NCBI RefSeq assembly: GCF_002975205.1
Contig: NZ_PCOC01000001.1
Location: 186,001 to 250,000 of the forward strand
Source of the DNA: Ochrobactrum vermis
GTDB lineage: Bacteria > Pseudomonadota > Alphaproteobacteria > Rhizobiales > Rhizobiaceae
Reading direction: 5' to 3'
DNA length: 64,000 bases
The notes beneath the pieces are model-generated. The model worked only from the letters and a program-made list of their open reading frames with translations, was not told the origin of the DNA and made no database searches. The position numbers and the translations under genes were made by a program. Below, piece after piece: positions 1-8,165 of this stretch (its first letter is position 1; every line of letters starts with the position of its first letter).

Positions 1-2
1 GC

Positions 3-647
3 ATGCGCTTTGGTGCGTCGGAGAAGGCCGATTCGCTCTTCCATGCTGCGCAGCGCCATTCGGTCCGTGTTCGTGTTTTGAAGACAGCTCTTCCGGTCGC
101 CGCGATTATCGTTGGAGCCGTATTCTCTTGGTACACGTTCCTCGCAACGCCGAACACGCCCGTAAAGGTGGAAGTGAACAACGGTGGTGAAAGCGGCAAG
201 CTTGTCATGACGAGCCCGCATCTGAATGGATATACCAAGGACAATCGGCCCTATTCGATGACCGCTTCCAAGGCGACGCAGGATGCGAAGAACAGTGGCG
301 CGATTTCGCTTGAAGGTATCTCAGCCGAGCTACCAGTCGGTGAAAAGGGCACTGCCAAGGTCGAGGCAACGTCCGGTGTTTACGACAATGCCAACGGGCG
401 TTTGCAACTTGATAAGGACTTTACTGTTACGACGGATGACGGTTTACGTGCAGTGCTGCGTTCTGCGGACGTAAACCTCAAGAGCGGGCAGATTACGACC
501 GATAAGCCCGTCGATATCCGCAGTGGCAGCACGCATATTCTGGCTGACAGCATGCAGGTCAAGGACAACGGCAAAGTTCTGATTTTCGAGAACAAAGTTC
601 GAATGACCGTTGACGGCAGCGTTGTTTCGCCCAACAAGGCTCCCTGA
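3..647 (+). CDS. lptC: LPS export protein LptC (5' end uncertain)
   Basis: Bitopic inner-membrane component of the LptB2FGC complex, which extracts lipopolysaccharide and hands it to LptA. One hydrophobic segment at about residues 26-48 is followed by a periplasmic beta-rich domain of the LptC/OstA type. It lies upstream of lptA and lptB, the usual order. The window opens two bases before the first ATG with no upstream stop visible, so the true start may lie outside. The call rests on topology, domain character and synteny. Confidence 0.85.
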   Translation: MRFGASEKADSLFHAAQRHSVRVRVLKTALPVAAIIVGAVFSWYTFLATPNTPVKVEVNNGGESGKLVMTSPHLNGYTKDNRPYSMTASKATQDAKNSGAISLEGISAELPVGEKGTAKVEATSGVYDNANGRLQLDKDFTVTTDDGLRAVLRSADVNLKSGQITTDKPVDIRSGSTHILADSMQVKDNGKVLIFENKVRMTVDGSVVSPNKAP

Positions 648-710
648 AAAGGGTCTTTGATTTGAGAATAGGGGAAGCGTTCGAGCCGATTTATATCTGT
701 GCGGACGCTT

Positions 711-858
711 GAGTGCATTCTGAAGCCGGTTTTCGGATCGGAATGTGCTCGAAAACAAATTGTTAGAGCGTGATTCTGATGCAATCAGAATGCTACACGC
801 TCTAAACCACTTTTTTGATCGCATTTTGCGATGCCAAATGTTCCCATTTGGTCGCAAA
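711..858. repeat. Composite palindromic repeat between lptC and lptA
   Basis: Three inverted repeats in tandem. At 711-750, GAGTGCATTC faces GAATGTGCTC around a CCGGTTTTCGG core (family B). At 765-803, AGAGCG faces CGCTCT around ATTCTGAT/ATCAGAAT (family A). At 825-858, TTTGCGA and CCAAATG pair with CATTTGG and TCGCAAA around a TTCC loop, giving a 14-bp stem with a 2-nt bulge. Families A and B recur across the window. The block separates lptC from lptA in what would otherwise be a compact operon. Confidence 0.75.
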
Positions 859-926
859 GTGCTTAAAGTTGCGTCTGACCGCATGTCGGCCCAGGGATGG
901 CTGAATGCTTCGGGGAGCTGAAATAT

Positions 927-1577
927 ATGAAACGCGAGACGGGCAAGATGAACAAGGGTACGATGGCCCGCACTTTGCGGATGGGATTTGCGGTTCTGGC
1001 GCTCGGCCTGACCGCGGCTCCGACAGCCTCTCTGGCTCAGGAAGGCGCAGCCGTAAACGGCCTGAAGCTTTCCAACAGCAAGGCGCCCGTCAAAATTGAC
1101 GCTGACAAGCTGGAAATGCGCGACAAGGAAGGCATTGCCATATTCACCGGCAATGTTGCCGTGTCGCAGGGCGATGCTCTGCTGAAGGCAGGTCAAATGA
1201 CGGTCTATTACAACAAGGCCAAGAAAGACGGCGAGGCGCAAGCTCCGGAACCGGCGAGTGCTGGCGTGGGCGGCCTCGATTCATCGAGCATTGATCACAT
1301 CGACATCTCGGGGAAAGTTTATCTCAAGTCCGGTACGCAAGTCGCAACCGGTGATACCGGCCGTTACGACGCGAAAAACCAGGTGATGGTTCTTCAGGGG
1401 CAGAAAGTGGTCCTTACCGATGGCGACAATGTCGTGACCGGCTGCAAGCTGACGGCGCATCTCGACACAGGTCGCGCCAATGTCGAAAGCTGCAAGGGGC
1501 AGACCAAGGGTCGCGTATCGATCATCATGGCTCCGAAAGATCAACAGCAGGGCGGCGCCGCGCCCAAGCAGAACTGA
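927..1577 (+). CDS. lptA: LPS transport periplasmic protein LptA
   Basis: Periplasmic bridge protein that carries LPS from LptC to the outer-membrane LptD/E complex. The 216-residue product has a signal peptide (hydrophobic core at about residues 18-33, likely cleavage after ASLA) followed by an OstA-like domain with repeated short beta segments. I chose the ATG at 927 because GGGGAG lies about 9 nt upstream. An ATG at 948 and a longer start at 897 are alternatives. Only 11 nt separate it from lptB. Confidence 0.9.
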   Translation: MKRETGKMNKGTMARTLRMGFAVLALGLTAAPTASLAQEGAAVNGLKLSNSKAPVKIDADKLEMRDKEGIAIFTGNVAVSQGDALLKAGQMTVYYNKAKKDGEAQAPEPASAGVGGLDSSSIDHIDISGKVYLKSGTQVATGDTGRYDAKNQVMVLQGQKVVLTDGDNVVTGCKLTAHLDTGRANVESCKGQTKGRVSIIMAPKDQQQGGAAPKQN

Positions 1578-1588
1578 CCGGAGCAGGC

Positions 1589-2428
1589 GTGGGATTGTTC
1601 TGGAACAAGAAGGCCGACGGGCCGCAAGCCGCATCGCAAACTATGAACGCACCATCCGATGTTGCGGGCACTATGCCTGACCAACCGGGTAAATCAACGC
1701 GTCTCAAGGGCACGCTGGTAGCGCGCGGTCTTTGCAAGAGCTATCGCGGCAGGCAGGTCGTCAATGGCGTGTCGTTCGGTGTGCGCGCTGGCGAAGCGGT
1801 CGGTATTCTGGGTCCCAACGGCGCAGGCAAGACGACCTGCTTCTATATGGTAACCGGTCTTGTTCCGGCCGATGCCGGTTCCATCGAGATCGACGGTTTC
1901 GACGTCACTTCGATGCCGATGTATCGTCGTTCCCGTCTTGGCATCGGCTATCTCCCGCAGGAAGCTTCCATTTTTCGCGGCCTTTCGGTTGAGAACAACA
2001 TCAAGGCTGTGCTGGAAGTGGTGGAGAAGGATCGCTCCAAACGGGCCTCCGAGCTGGATGCGCTGTTGGAAGAGTTTCACATCGCTCATCTGCGCAAGGC
2101 ACCTGCCATTTCTCTTTCAGGCGGTGAACGCCGTCGCCTCGAAATTGCGCGTGCGCTTGCATCGCGCCCGAACTTCATGCTGCTTGATGAACCCTTTGCC
2201 GGCGTCGACCCGATTGCCGTTTCGGATATCCAGCAGCTCGTTCGTCATCTGACGAGCCGCGGCATCGGGGTTCTGATCACCGACCATAATGTGCGCGAAA
2301 CGCTCGGTCTTATCGACCGTGCCTACATCATTCACGCCGGTCAGGTGCTGACGCATGGCCGCCCCGCCGAAATCGTTGCCAATCCTGACGTACGCAGGCT
2401 CTATCTCGGCGACCAGTTCACACTTTAA
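1589..2428 (+). CDS. lptB: LPS export ABC transporter ATPase LptB
   Basis: Cytoplasmic ATPase that powers LPS extraction with LptF, LptG and LptC. Walker A GPNGAGKT is at about residues 75-82; the signature LSGGERRR and Walker B MLLDEPFAGVDP follow, then an H-loop TDHNVRE. The GTG start gives 279 residues, about 40 more than a typical LptB; an ATG at 1643 would remove part of that extension. The stop codon overlaps the first base of a palindromic repeat. lptF and lptG are not in the window. Confidence 0.95.
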   Translation: MGLFWNKKADGPQAASQTMNAPSDVAGTMPDQPGKSTRLKGTLVARGLCKSYRGRQVVNGVSFGVRAGEAVGILGPNGAGKTTCFYMVTGLVPADAGSIEIDGFDVTSMPMYRRSRLGIGYLPQEASIFRGLSVENNIKAVLEVVEKDRSKRASELDALLEEFHIAHLRKAPAISLSGGERRRLEIARALASRPNFMLLDEPFAGVDPIAVSDIQQLVRHLTSRGIGVLITDHNVRETLGLIDRAYIIHAGQVLTHGRPAEIVANPDVRRLYLGDQFTL

Positions 2429-2574
2429 AGCATAATCCGATCGAAGTGAAACGAGGACGATCAAGATTATGCTTGAAATAGAAGAAGTTAGAGCGCCGAT
2501 CTGATCCAATCGGATCGAAACGCGTTCTACTATCCAAGGCATTTTCAGGCCGTCCTGTGTTTTCTGGAAATGCC
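2428..2574. repeat. Palindromic repeats between lptB and rpoN
   Basis: AAGCATAATC (2428-2437) faces GATTATGCTT (2465-2474), a degenerate family B element that begins on the last base of the lptB stop codon. A family A element with GATCTGATC/AATCGGATC follows at 2490-2528. A third hairpin at 2538-2574 pairs GGCATTTTCAG with CTGGAAATGCC. The rest of the gap, 2575-2892, must hold the rpoN promoter, but I see no convincing box. Confidence 0.7.
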
Positions 2575-2892
2575 CTTCTTGCTGCCGGTTCAGGCCAGCA
2601 ATGTTTTGTACAAAGTTGCAGAACACGCCGTTTAGGCGCGACTATTTTCCCTTTTGGACCAAATCCCGCACATTCTGAATTGACAAGCAAGGTTCATACC
2701 AGTTTTCATTGACGTGAACTTTCAGCTTGAAATGGCTGTGAGTGGGCGGCTTATTCCTCTGCGCCGGCTCAGGTCCGGTGCTGATGGAGTATCGCAAGAA
2801 GGTCGAATTTAACTGTCAGAGGGTGGCTTGTAGGTTGACCATGTGCTCCGCAGTTATTGGCAAGGATTAACTGGGGGAGAATAACGCGTCGC

Positions 2893-4434
2893 ATGGCTTT
2901 GTCGCCCAAGCTCGATTTCCGTCAATCGCAATCGCTGGTGATGACACCCCAGCTGATGCAGTCGATCAAGCTGTTGCAGATGACGCATGTCGAGCTGGAA
3001 CAGTTTCTCGACGTTGAAATCGAGAAAAATCCGCTGCTGGATAGAATTGAGGCAGCGAATGATGATTTTGCGGGCGCCGATCCTGCACGAGACAGCACCG
3101 ACATCGGCGGGGATGAAGCCGCGTCAGACGACCTTTCGGATGGCGACTGGTTCAAAACAGGCGCCTCGAATGACGCCGAGGATCTCTCATCCACTTTCGA
3201 CAGTTCGCTGGAGAATATCTTTCCGGATGATCCGGGGCGCTTTGACGAGATCGGCCCCGATCTTGCGGCGCAATGGAAATCGTCGGCCGGTGACGGATAT
3301 GTTTCAGGCAGCAGTTACGACATCGATCAGGTTACGGCCAGCCGGGTCTCGTTGAGCGAGCATGTGACAGAACAGATCGCACTGAGTTTTTCCAGAACTG
3401 CCGACCGGTTCATTGCGACAGCACTTGCCGATGCGCTGGATGAAAGTGGCTATCTGCGTATCGATATAGTCGGGCTGGCCCAGAACCTGGGTGTGGAAAC
3501 GGCTGAGGTCGAACATATTCTTGGAATAGTGCAAACCTTTGATCCGCCTGGCCTTTTTGCCCGTGATTTGGGAGAATGCCTGACAATACAGTTGCGTCTC
3601 AAGGATCGCTTCGATCCGGCCATGGAAGCGTTGATCGACCATCTTGATCTTCTGGCGCGGCGGGATTTCGCGACGCTCAAGAAGCTGTGCGGTGTCGATC
3701 AAGCCGACATTCTCGATATGCTGACTGAAATCCGCATGCTCGACCCCAAACCCGGTGCATTCTTCGAGATATCCGTGGTTGATGCCATTATTCCGGACGC
3801 GCTCGTGACGCCGTCGCGGGATGGTGGCTGGGCTATCGAACTGAATGCAGCCGCAATGCCGCGCCTCATCGTCAACAACGAATATTATGCCGAGGTGAGC
3901 AGCTCGGTAAAAGCCGAGGAGAAATTGTTTCTCTCGGACTGCATGCAGACTGCGAACTGGCTCGTACGCAGCCTCGATCAGCGTGCGCGCACCATCCTGA
4001 AGGTCACACAGGAAATCGTCCGGCAGCAGGACGGTTTTCTGCGCCATGGGGTGACGCATTTAAAGCCTCTTAATCTGCGCACCGTCGCGGATGCGGTTGG
4101 CATGCATGAATCGACAATCAGCCGTGTGACCGCGAACAAATTCATGGCCACGCCGCGCGGCGTGTTTGAATTGCGCTATTTTTTCACGGCGTCGATCGCC
4201 TCATCCGAGGGCGGCGACGCCCATTCGTCGGAAAGCGTGCGCCATCGTATTCGTCAGATGATCGACGCCGAAAAGCCGGACGATGTTCTCTCCGACGATG
4301 CTATCGTGGATGCCTTGAAGAAGGACGGTGTGGATATCGCGCGAAGAACGGTCGCAAAATATCGGGAATCGATGAATATTGCTTCATCAGTTCAGCGCAG
4401 GCGTGAAAAGAAGGCAAGATTGTCGGCCTCTTGA
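2893..4434 (+). CDS. rpoN: RNA polymerase sigma-54 factor
   Basis: Sigma-54 directs RNA polymerase to -24/-12 promoters and needs AAA+ activators to open them. The 513-residue product has the glutamine-rich region I at the N-terminus (KLDFRQSQSLVMTPQLMQSI), an acidic linker, the core-binding domain, an HTH region and a C-terminal RpoN box ARRTVAKYRE at about residue 483. I chose the ATG at 2893 over an upstream TTG at 2857 because region I starts right after it. hpf and ptsN follow, as in many proteobacteria. Confidence 0.97.
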   Translation: MALSPKLDFRQSQSLVMTPQLMQSIKLLQMTHVELEQFLDVEIEKNPLLDRIEAANDDFAGADPARDSTDIGGDEAASDDLSDGDWFKTGASNDAEDLSSTFDSSLENIFPDDPGRFDEIGPDLAAQWKSSAGDGYVSGSSYDIDQVTASRVSLSEHVTEQIALSFSRTADRFIATALADALDESGYLRIDIVGLAQNLGVETAEVEHILGIVQTFDPPGLFARDLGECLTIQLRLKDRFDPAMEALIDHLDLLARRDFATLKKLCGVDQADILDMLTEIRMLDPKPGAFFEISVVDAIIPDALVTPSRDGGWAIELNAAAMPRLIVNNEYYAEVSSSVKAEEKLFLSDCMQTANWLVRSLDQRARTILKVTQEIVRQQDGFLRHGVTHLKPLNLRTVADAVGMHESTISRVTANKFMATPRGVFELRYFFTASIASSEGGDAHSSESVRHRIRQMIDAEKPDDVLSDDAIVDALKKDGVDIARRTVAKYRESMNIASSVQRRREKKARLSAS

Positions 4435-5249
4435 TTGCGTAGCCAAGGCAACTCCACCGATCGCGCTGCGAAGGGGTTGTTTTAAATGACAGATTGCACC
4501 TCTGGGGTTCCATTCCCGTATTCGAATACGGAGATATGCTCTAAAATTTCGGATCTGCATCGCCGCTCTTTCAGAAAAATTCGATCTCGATTTGTGGAAA
4601 GAACGGCATTGCAAGACGACCAACTGGTAGGAGGACCAATTGACAAGCGCCAATTCACCCAATAGAAGCCCCGCTCGCGCTGCGGCACATGTCGGAAAGC
4701 CTTGGTTTTCTGGGGGCGATGATCGGTTGTCAGCGCGAGTTGGCGTGATGTAGGCAAAAACACCTGGTGTTTTTGCAACGGAAGATGCGTCGAAGCAGAA
4801 TGAGGGCATGTCTCCCAAACGCGGAACCGGCTTTGGGGATACGGACATGGATAGGGCGTTTCCGGCGAATGTATTTTTGCGGGTACGCTTGATAATTTGA
4901 CTGTAATTTCTGGAAGAAATTGCGGTTGTTCATATGCTTGAAGGAAGGGCAATGTGACGTTCCGGAATAATCCGGGCAACGGACCGGCTACTGGGGCGTT
5001 ACGTAAATGAGCGATGTGCGGCAACCATCCCGTTGAGGGGCTATCTATGGGAACAGCTACGACTTCGGAGACTTTTGGGAAGGTGTTTCAACGCATCGCC
5101 GGAAAGTGTGCCGAGAAGTGTGCTTGCACCATGAATTTAGTTGGAAAACGCACAGGACGAAAAGCATCTTTGATGCTGGTTCGCTTTGCGCTTCGCTCGC
5201 CTTGTGATTAGACTGGGTCCTGTGGTGTAACGCAAATGAGGTGTGCCAA
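4435..5249. other. 815-bp gap between rpoN and hpf with a perfect palindrome
   Basis: No recognisable gene. The clearest element is a perfect 23-nt palindrome at 4754-4776: GCAAAAACACC, one T, GGTGTTTTTGC. It could be an operator or the hairpin of a small transcript. A 55-codon ATG frame at 5047-5211 is preceded by GAGGGG but matches nothing I know. An hpf promoter must lie in the right part. The length of the gap is unusual for this gene cluster. Confidence 0.5.
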
Positions 5250-5843
5250 ATGACTCTGCGTGTATCTGGAAAGCATATGGACGTCGGTGAAGCTTTCACA
5301 ACCCGGATCGTTGATCGGGTGAATGAAGCTGTCGGCAAATATTTCGATCATGGCTTTTCCGGACAGGTTACGGTCACCAAGTCCGGTTCGCGTTACAGTG
5401 CGGATTGCACTTTGCACCTCGATAGCGGTGCAACCCTGCAAAGCACTGGCGACGCGCAGGATCCGCAGTTGGCTTTTGAAGCGGCTGCGGACAAGATCGA
5501 AACCCGCCTTCGCCGCTATAAGCGCCGTCTGAAGTCGCGCCCGGCTACGCAGCCAGATGCGATCTATGACGACGTTGCATATCGTGTTATGGCACCGCTG
5601 TCGGAGGAAGAGGAGGATCTTCCGGCGGATTATGCGCCGACTATCGTTGCGGAATCGTCCGTCGCTCTGCGCACCATGTCAGTGGCGTCGGCGGTCGTGG
5701 AACTGGATCTGATCGAGAACCCGGTTCTGGTATTCCGCAATGCTGGCAATGATGAAGTTAATATCGTCTACCGTCGCGCGGACGGCAATATCGGCTGGGT
5801 CGATCCATCGATGGTCACCCGGCAGGCCGCGCCACGCGCCTGA
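5250..5843 (+). CDS. hpf: Ribosome hibernation promoting factor, long form
   Basis: Binds the 30S decoding region in stationary phase and dimerises 70S ribosomes into inactive 100S particles. The 197-residue product has an N-terminal S30AE/RaiA domain (about 1-105) and a C-terminal dimerisation domain (about 130-190) ending in a NIGWVDPS-type motif, which makes it the long form. The ATG at 5250 fits the family N-terminus MTLRVSGKH; a GTG at 5241 would add three residues. It sits between rpoN and ptsN, the classical context. Confidence 0.95.
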   Translation: MTLRVSGKHMDVGEAFTTRIVDRVNEAVGKYFDHGFSGQVTVTKSGSRYSADCTLHLDSGATLQSTGDAQDPQLAFEAAADKIETRLRRYKRRLKSRPATQPDAIYDDVAYRVMAPLSEEEEDLPADYAPTIVAESSVALRTMSVASAVVELDLIENPVLVFRNAGNDEVNIVYRRADGNIGWVDPSMVTRQAAPRA

Positions 5844-5853
5844 CGGCAAACCT

Positions 5854-5897
5854 GAAGCGCACGCAGCGGATCGCGATTAGGCGGCCGCGTGCGCTTC
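5854..5897 (+). other. Stem-loop between hpf and ptsN
   Basis: GAAGCGCACGC (5854-5864) pairs perfectly with GCGTGCGCTTC (5887-5897), an 11-bp stem with a 22-nt loop. There is no U-tract, so it is a weak terminator candidate. It may stabilise or process the hpf mRNA or tune ptsN read-through. Confidence 0.6.
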
Positions 5898-5942
5898 CCA
5901 AAACCGGGCTTCAAAGGCCTGATTGAAGAAGGAACGGAGAGA

Positions 5943-6407
5943 ATGGATCTTAGTGATCTGATTCAGCCTGGGGCGATTATCCCGGCGCTGAAAGCCAGCT
6001 CCAAAAAGCAGCTTTTGCAGATTCTATCTGAGAAGGCTGCGGAACTGACCGGTCTCCCTGAGCGTGAAGTTTTCGAAACAATTCTCCAGCGTGAGCGCCT
6101 CGGTTCCACCGGGGTAGGTAATGGCGTTGCCATTCCGCATGGCAAGCTGGCGAACATCAACAAAATAGCCGGAATCTTCGCTCGTCTGGAAACACCGGTC
6201 GATTTTGAGGCGCTGGACGATCAACCCGTCGATCTTGTTTTTCTGCTTCTCGCGCCGGAAAATGCCGGCGCGGACCATCTAAAGGCTCTCTCGCGCATTG
6301 CCCGTATGCTGCGCGACGCCGACACTGTTGCCAAATTGCGCGGCACGCATGACGCGCAGGCACTCTATTCATTCCTCACCACTCAGCCGGCTTCCAACGC
6401 CGCCTGA
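5943..6407 (+). CDS. ptsN: PTS IIA-like nitrogen-regulatory protein (EIIA-Ntr)
   Basis: Phosphoacceptor of the nitrogen PTS, a regulatory chain without sugar transport that links nitrogen, carbon and potassium status. The 154-residue product is a normal PTS EIIA type 2 domain; the phosphorylated histidine is His66 in GVAIPHGKL. The ATG at 5943 follows GAACGGAGAGA. An upstream in-frame start at 5889 overlaps the hairpin and lacks family similarity. A strong terminator follows. Confidence 0.95.
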   Translation: MDLSDLIQPGAIIPALKASSKKQLLQILSEKAAELTGLPEREVFETILQRERLGSTGVGNGVAIPHGKLANINKIAGIFARLETPVDFEALDDQPVDLVFLLLAPENAGADHLKALSRIARMLRDADTVAKLRGTHDAQALYSFLTTQPASNAA

Positions 6408-6430
6408 GTGCAAATAGTTTCGCGTAAACA

Positions 6431-6468
6431 AAACCGCCGTTCAGCTCGAACGGCGGTTTTGTTTGTTT
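6431..6468 (+). terminator. Rho-independent terminator after ptsN
   Basis: AAACCGCCGTT and AACGGCGGTTT form a GC-rich hairpin with loop CAGCTCG, followed by GTTTGTTT. It ends the hpf-ptsN transcript. Confidence 0.9.
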
Positions 6469-6625
6469 GCTCGGAGAAACAATTTTCAAGGAATGGAAGC
6501 ACTACAAGCAGAATGATGCTTACTGCGTGAAAACGACTAGCGGCAATTGAATGCACCGTAATCCTCCGCGCTGATCTCGCGCGGAAATGCGATACCGGCG
6601 CTTGCCGGTATCGCAGCATCAAACC

Positions 6626-6871
6626 CTAATGCAGCATCACCGTGCGCAGTTCGTGCTCTTGTGCACCCTGTAGTGCGGTGGCACGAACATCGGAAAGGAC
6701 AATTGGCTCACCGCTGGCGCCAAAAAGCGCCCAGAGTTCCAGACCCGGTTCGATCGGTGGGAGAGCGGGGAAGCTGCGGGCAAGCTCATCAGAACGGATC
6801 TTGCGTACATAGGCAACTTCACCTTCGCCGAGATGGGCGAATTCATTTTCGGTGAAAATATGTCTGTTCAT
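6626..6871 (-). CDS. DUF1150 family small protein
   Basis: Small acidic protein of 81 residues (begins MNRHIFTENEFAHLGE) that resembles the DUF1150 family of Hyphomicrobiales; its function is unknown. GGAGGC lies about 8 nt before the ATG at 6871, so I prefer that start to an ATG at 6886 which itself contains the ribosome-binding site. The next gene on the same strand is a small heat-shock protein, and such genes often sit side by side in this order, which hints at co-expression under stress. Confidence 0.75.
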   Translation of the reverse strand: MNRHIFTENEFAHLGEGEVAYVRKIRSDELARSFPALPPIEPGLELWALFGASGEPIVLSDVRATALQGAQEHELRTVMLH

Positions 6872-6974
6872 GGTCTTAGCCTCCATTTAGTCGGCATGTC
6901 ATTTGCGACCACGCCGCATCAGAGCTTCACTTCTTCAATATAGCGGTATTGTGCTGAACAAAAACTGAACAAGT

Positions 6975-7397
6975 TCAATCCTTCACCGCTATGTTGATTC
7001 GTTTAACCAGTCGTTCGGGTTCTGGACGGTCGAGATCTATGGCCAGGAGACCATTCTTCAGATCGCAACCGAGAACCCTCATACCGTCTGCCAGAACGAA
7101 CACGCGCTGGAACTGTCGGGCAGCGATGCCTCGATGCAGAAACTCGCGTTCGGTATCGTCGGTCTGGCGTCCGCGGATGACGAGCTGATTGTCTTCCGTC
7201 ATGACTTCGAGGTCTTCGCTGGCAAAACCGGCCACCGCCAAAGTGATGCGCAGACGTTCGGAACCCGTCTCGCCGCGCAGGCGTTCAATATTGTAGGGCG
7301 GATAACCGTCGCCGGATTTTGCGATCCGTTCCAGCGTCTTTTCCATCGTGTCGAATCCGAGCAGCAAAGGGCTCGAAAACGGTGTCATTCTTGTCAT
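6975..7397 (-). CDS. Hsp20/alpha-crystallin small heat-shock protein
   Basis: ATP-independent chaperone that holds unfolding proteins during heat stress. The 140-residue product has an alpha-crystallin domain at about 35-130, with RLRITLAVAGF and the beta-strand LVIRGRQ, and ends in RINIAVKD, an I-x-I type tail used for oligomer contacts. It resembles the IbpA/HspA class of rhizobia. The ATG at 7397 has AAGGA 8 nt upstream; that Shine-Dalgarno is sequestered in a ROSE-like hairpin. Longer starts upstream would overlap the leader and lack similarity. Confidence 0.92.
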   Translation of the reverse strand: MTRMTPFSSPLLLGFDTMEKTLERIAKSGDGYPPYNIERLRGETGSERLRITLAVAGFASEDLEVMTEDNQLVIRGRQTDDTEREFLHRGIAARQFQRVFVLADGMRVLGCDLKNGLLAIDLDRPEPERLVKRINIAVKD

Positions 7398-7402
7398 TGC
7401 AT

Positions 7403-7484
7403 CAGTCCTTGATGAGAAGCGACCGTTAAGAAGAGAACCCTGACGGCGTATCTCTTCGCTAACTGATATGGCTTGTGAAAAGCC
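7403..7484 (-). promoter_or_regulatory. ROSE-like RNA thermometer in the hsp20 leader
   Basis: Reading the minus strand, three hairpins precede the start codon: GGCTT/AAGCC (7470-7484), GAAGAGA/TCTCTTC (7430-7457), and a final one (7403-7425) in which TCGCTT pairs with the Shine-Dalgarno AAGGA. UCGCU against AGGA, leaving one unpaired G, is the hallmark of ROSE elements (U-U/C-GCU opposite the SD). Pairing continues outward as CGG with CUG through a wobble. ROSE elements control small heat-shock genes in rhizobia by melting at high temperature. Confidence 0.78.
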
Positions 7485-7569
7485 TGACTTCAAGGGCCAA
7501 TCCGGATTCCTTCGTTTCAGGATAAAACGACATTCAGGCACAATATAGCCGGAAAGATTAGGAGTGTTG

Positions 7570-8121
7570 CTATCGACGTGCTTCTGCGAGCGCTGTGCCG
7601 AAAGCCGTCGCAAAGCTCTCACGATCGTCTGGCGTAAGGAAGCTTCCTATCGCGACACTCTTTTCACGGCTCTCGATGCTCATGCCGGTAATTCCGATAT
7701 CCGGCTTGCGTGCGACCTTGAAGCGAGTCCAGAACGGATTGAAGCGATGCACGGTCATCTTGCCTGACGCTGCGTATTTGCGAATATGCAAGGCAGAGCG
7801 CGACACGGAAATTTCCTCGCGAGCGCGGGCTGCACGGTAATTCCAACGAAAGGCCAGATAAATCAGCAATACGTCTAGGCCGAAAAAGCCGAAGATTGGC
7901 CAGGCGCCAATGGACCAGAAAAGAATACCGACGAATATCCAGCAGCCGATCAGGGCTCCCATCAGGATGGTGAAACCAGTCCGCCCCAGTGAACGATAGG
8001 GGGTGAGCAGGGCTTCGAAAATGGGTTTGTCGAACCGGTCAGGTTCTGCGCCGTCTGGATGATGCATAGCATTCAAGTCATCTGGCAGATTGTCCGCGTC
8101 GTCTTGAGGGGGCTGCGTCAA
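7570..8121 (-). CDS. DUF2244 domain membrane protein
   Basis: 183-residue integral membrane protein that fits the DUF2244 family. A hydrophilic N-terminus of about 45 residues is followed by two adjacent membrane segments (about 48-70 and 72-92) and a cytosolic beta-rich C-terminal half with NPFWTRFKV. Its function is unknown. It is divergent from nth with 44 bp between the starts, so the two promoters overlap. Confidence 0.8.
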   Translation of the reverse strand: MTQPPQDDADNLPDDLNAMHHPDGAEPDRFDKPIFEALLTPYRSLGRTGFTILMGALIGCWIFVGILFWSIGAWPIFGFFGLDVLLIYLAFRWNYRAARAREEISVSRSALHIRKYAASGKMTVHRFNPFWTRFKVARKPDIGITGMSIESREKSVAIGSFLTPDDRESFATAFGTALAEARR

Positions 8122-8165
8122 GCTGCTGATTGTTTTGTCGATAGGGAAACCATTATAGAGGCGGA

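Noticed and set aside
5014..5211. Small protein gene in the rpoN-hpf gap
   Set aside because: A weak ribosome-binding site is present, but there is no family resemblance, no clear codon bias and no supporting context.
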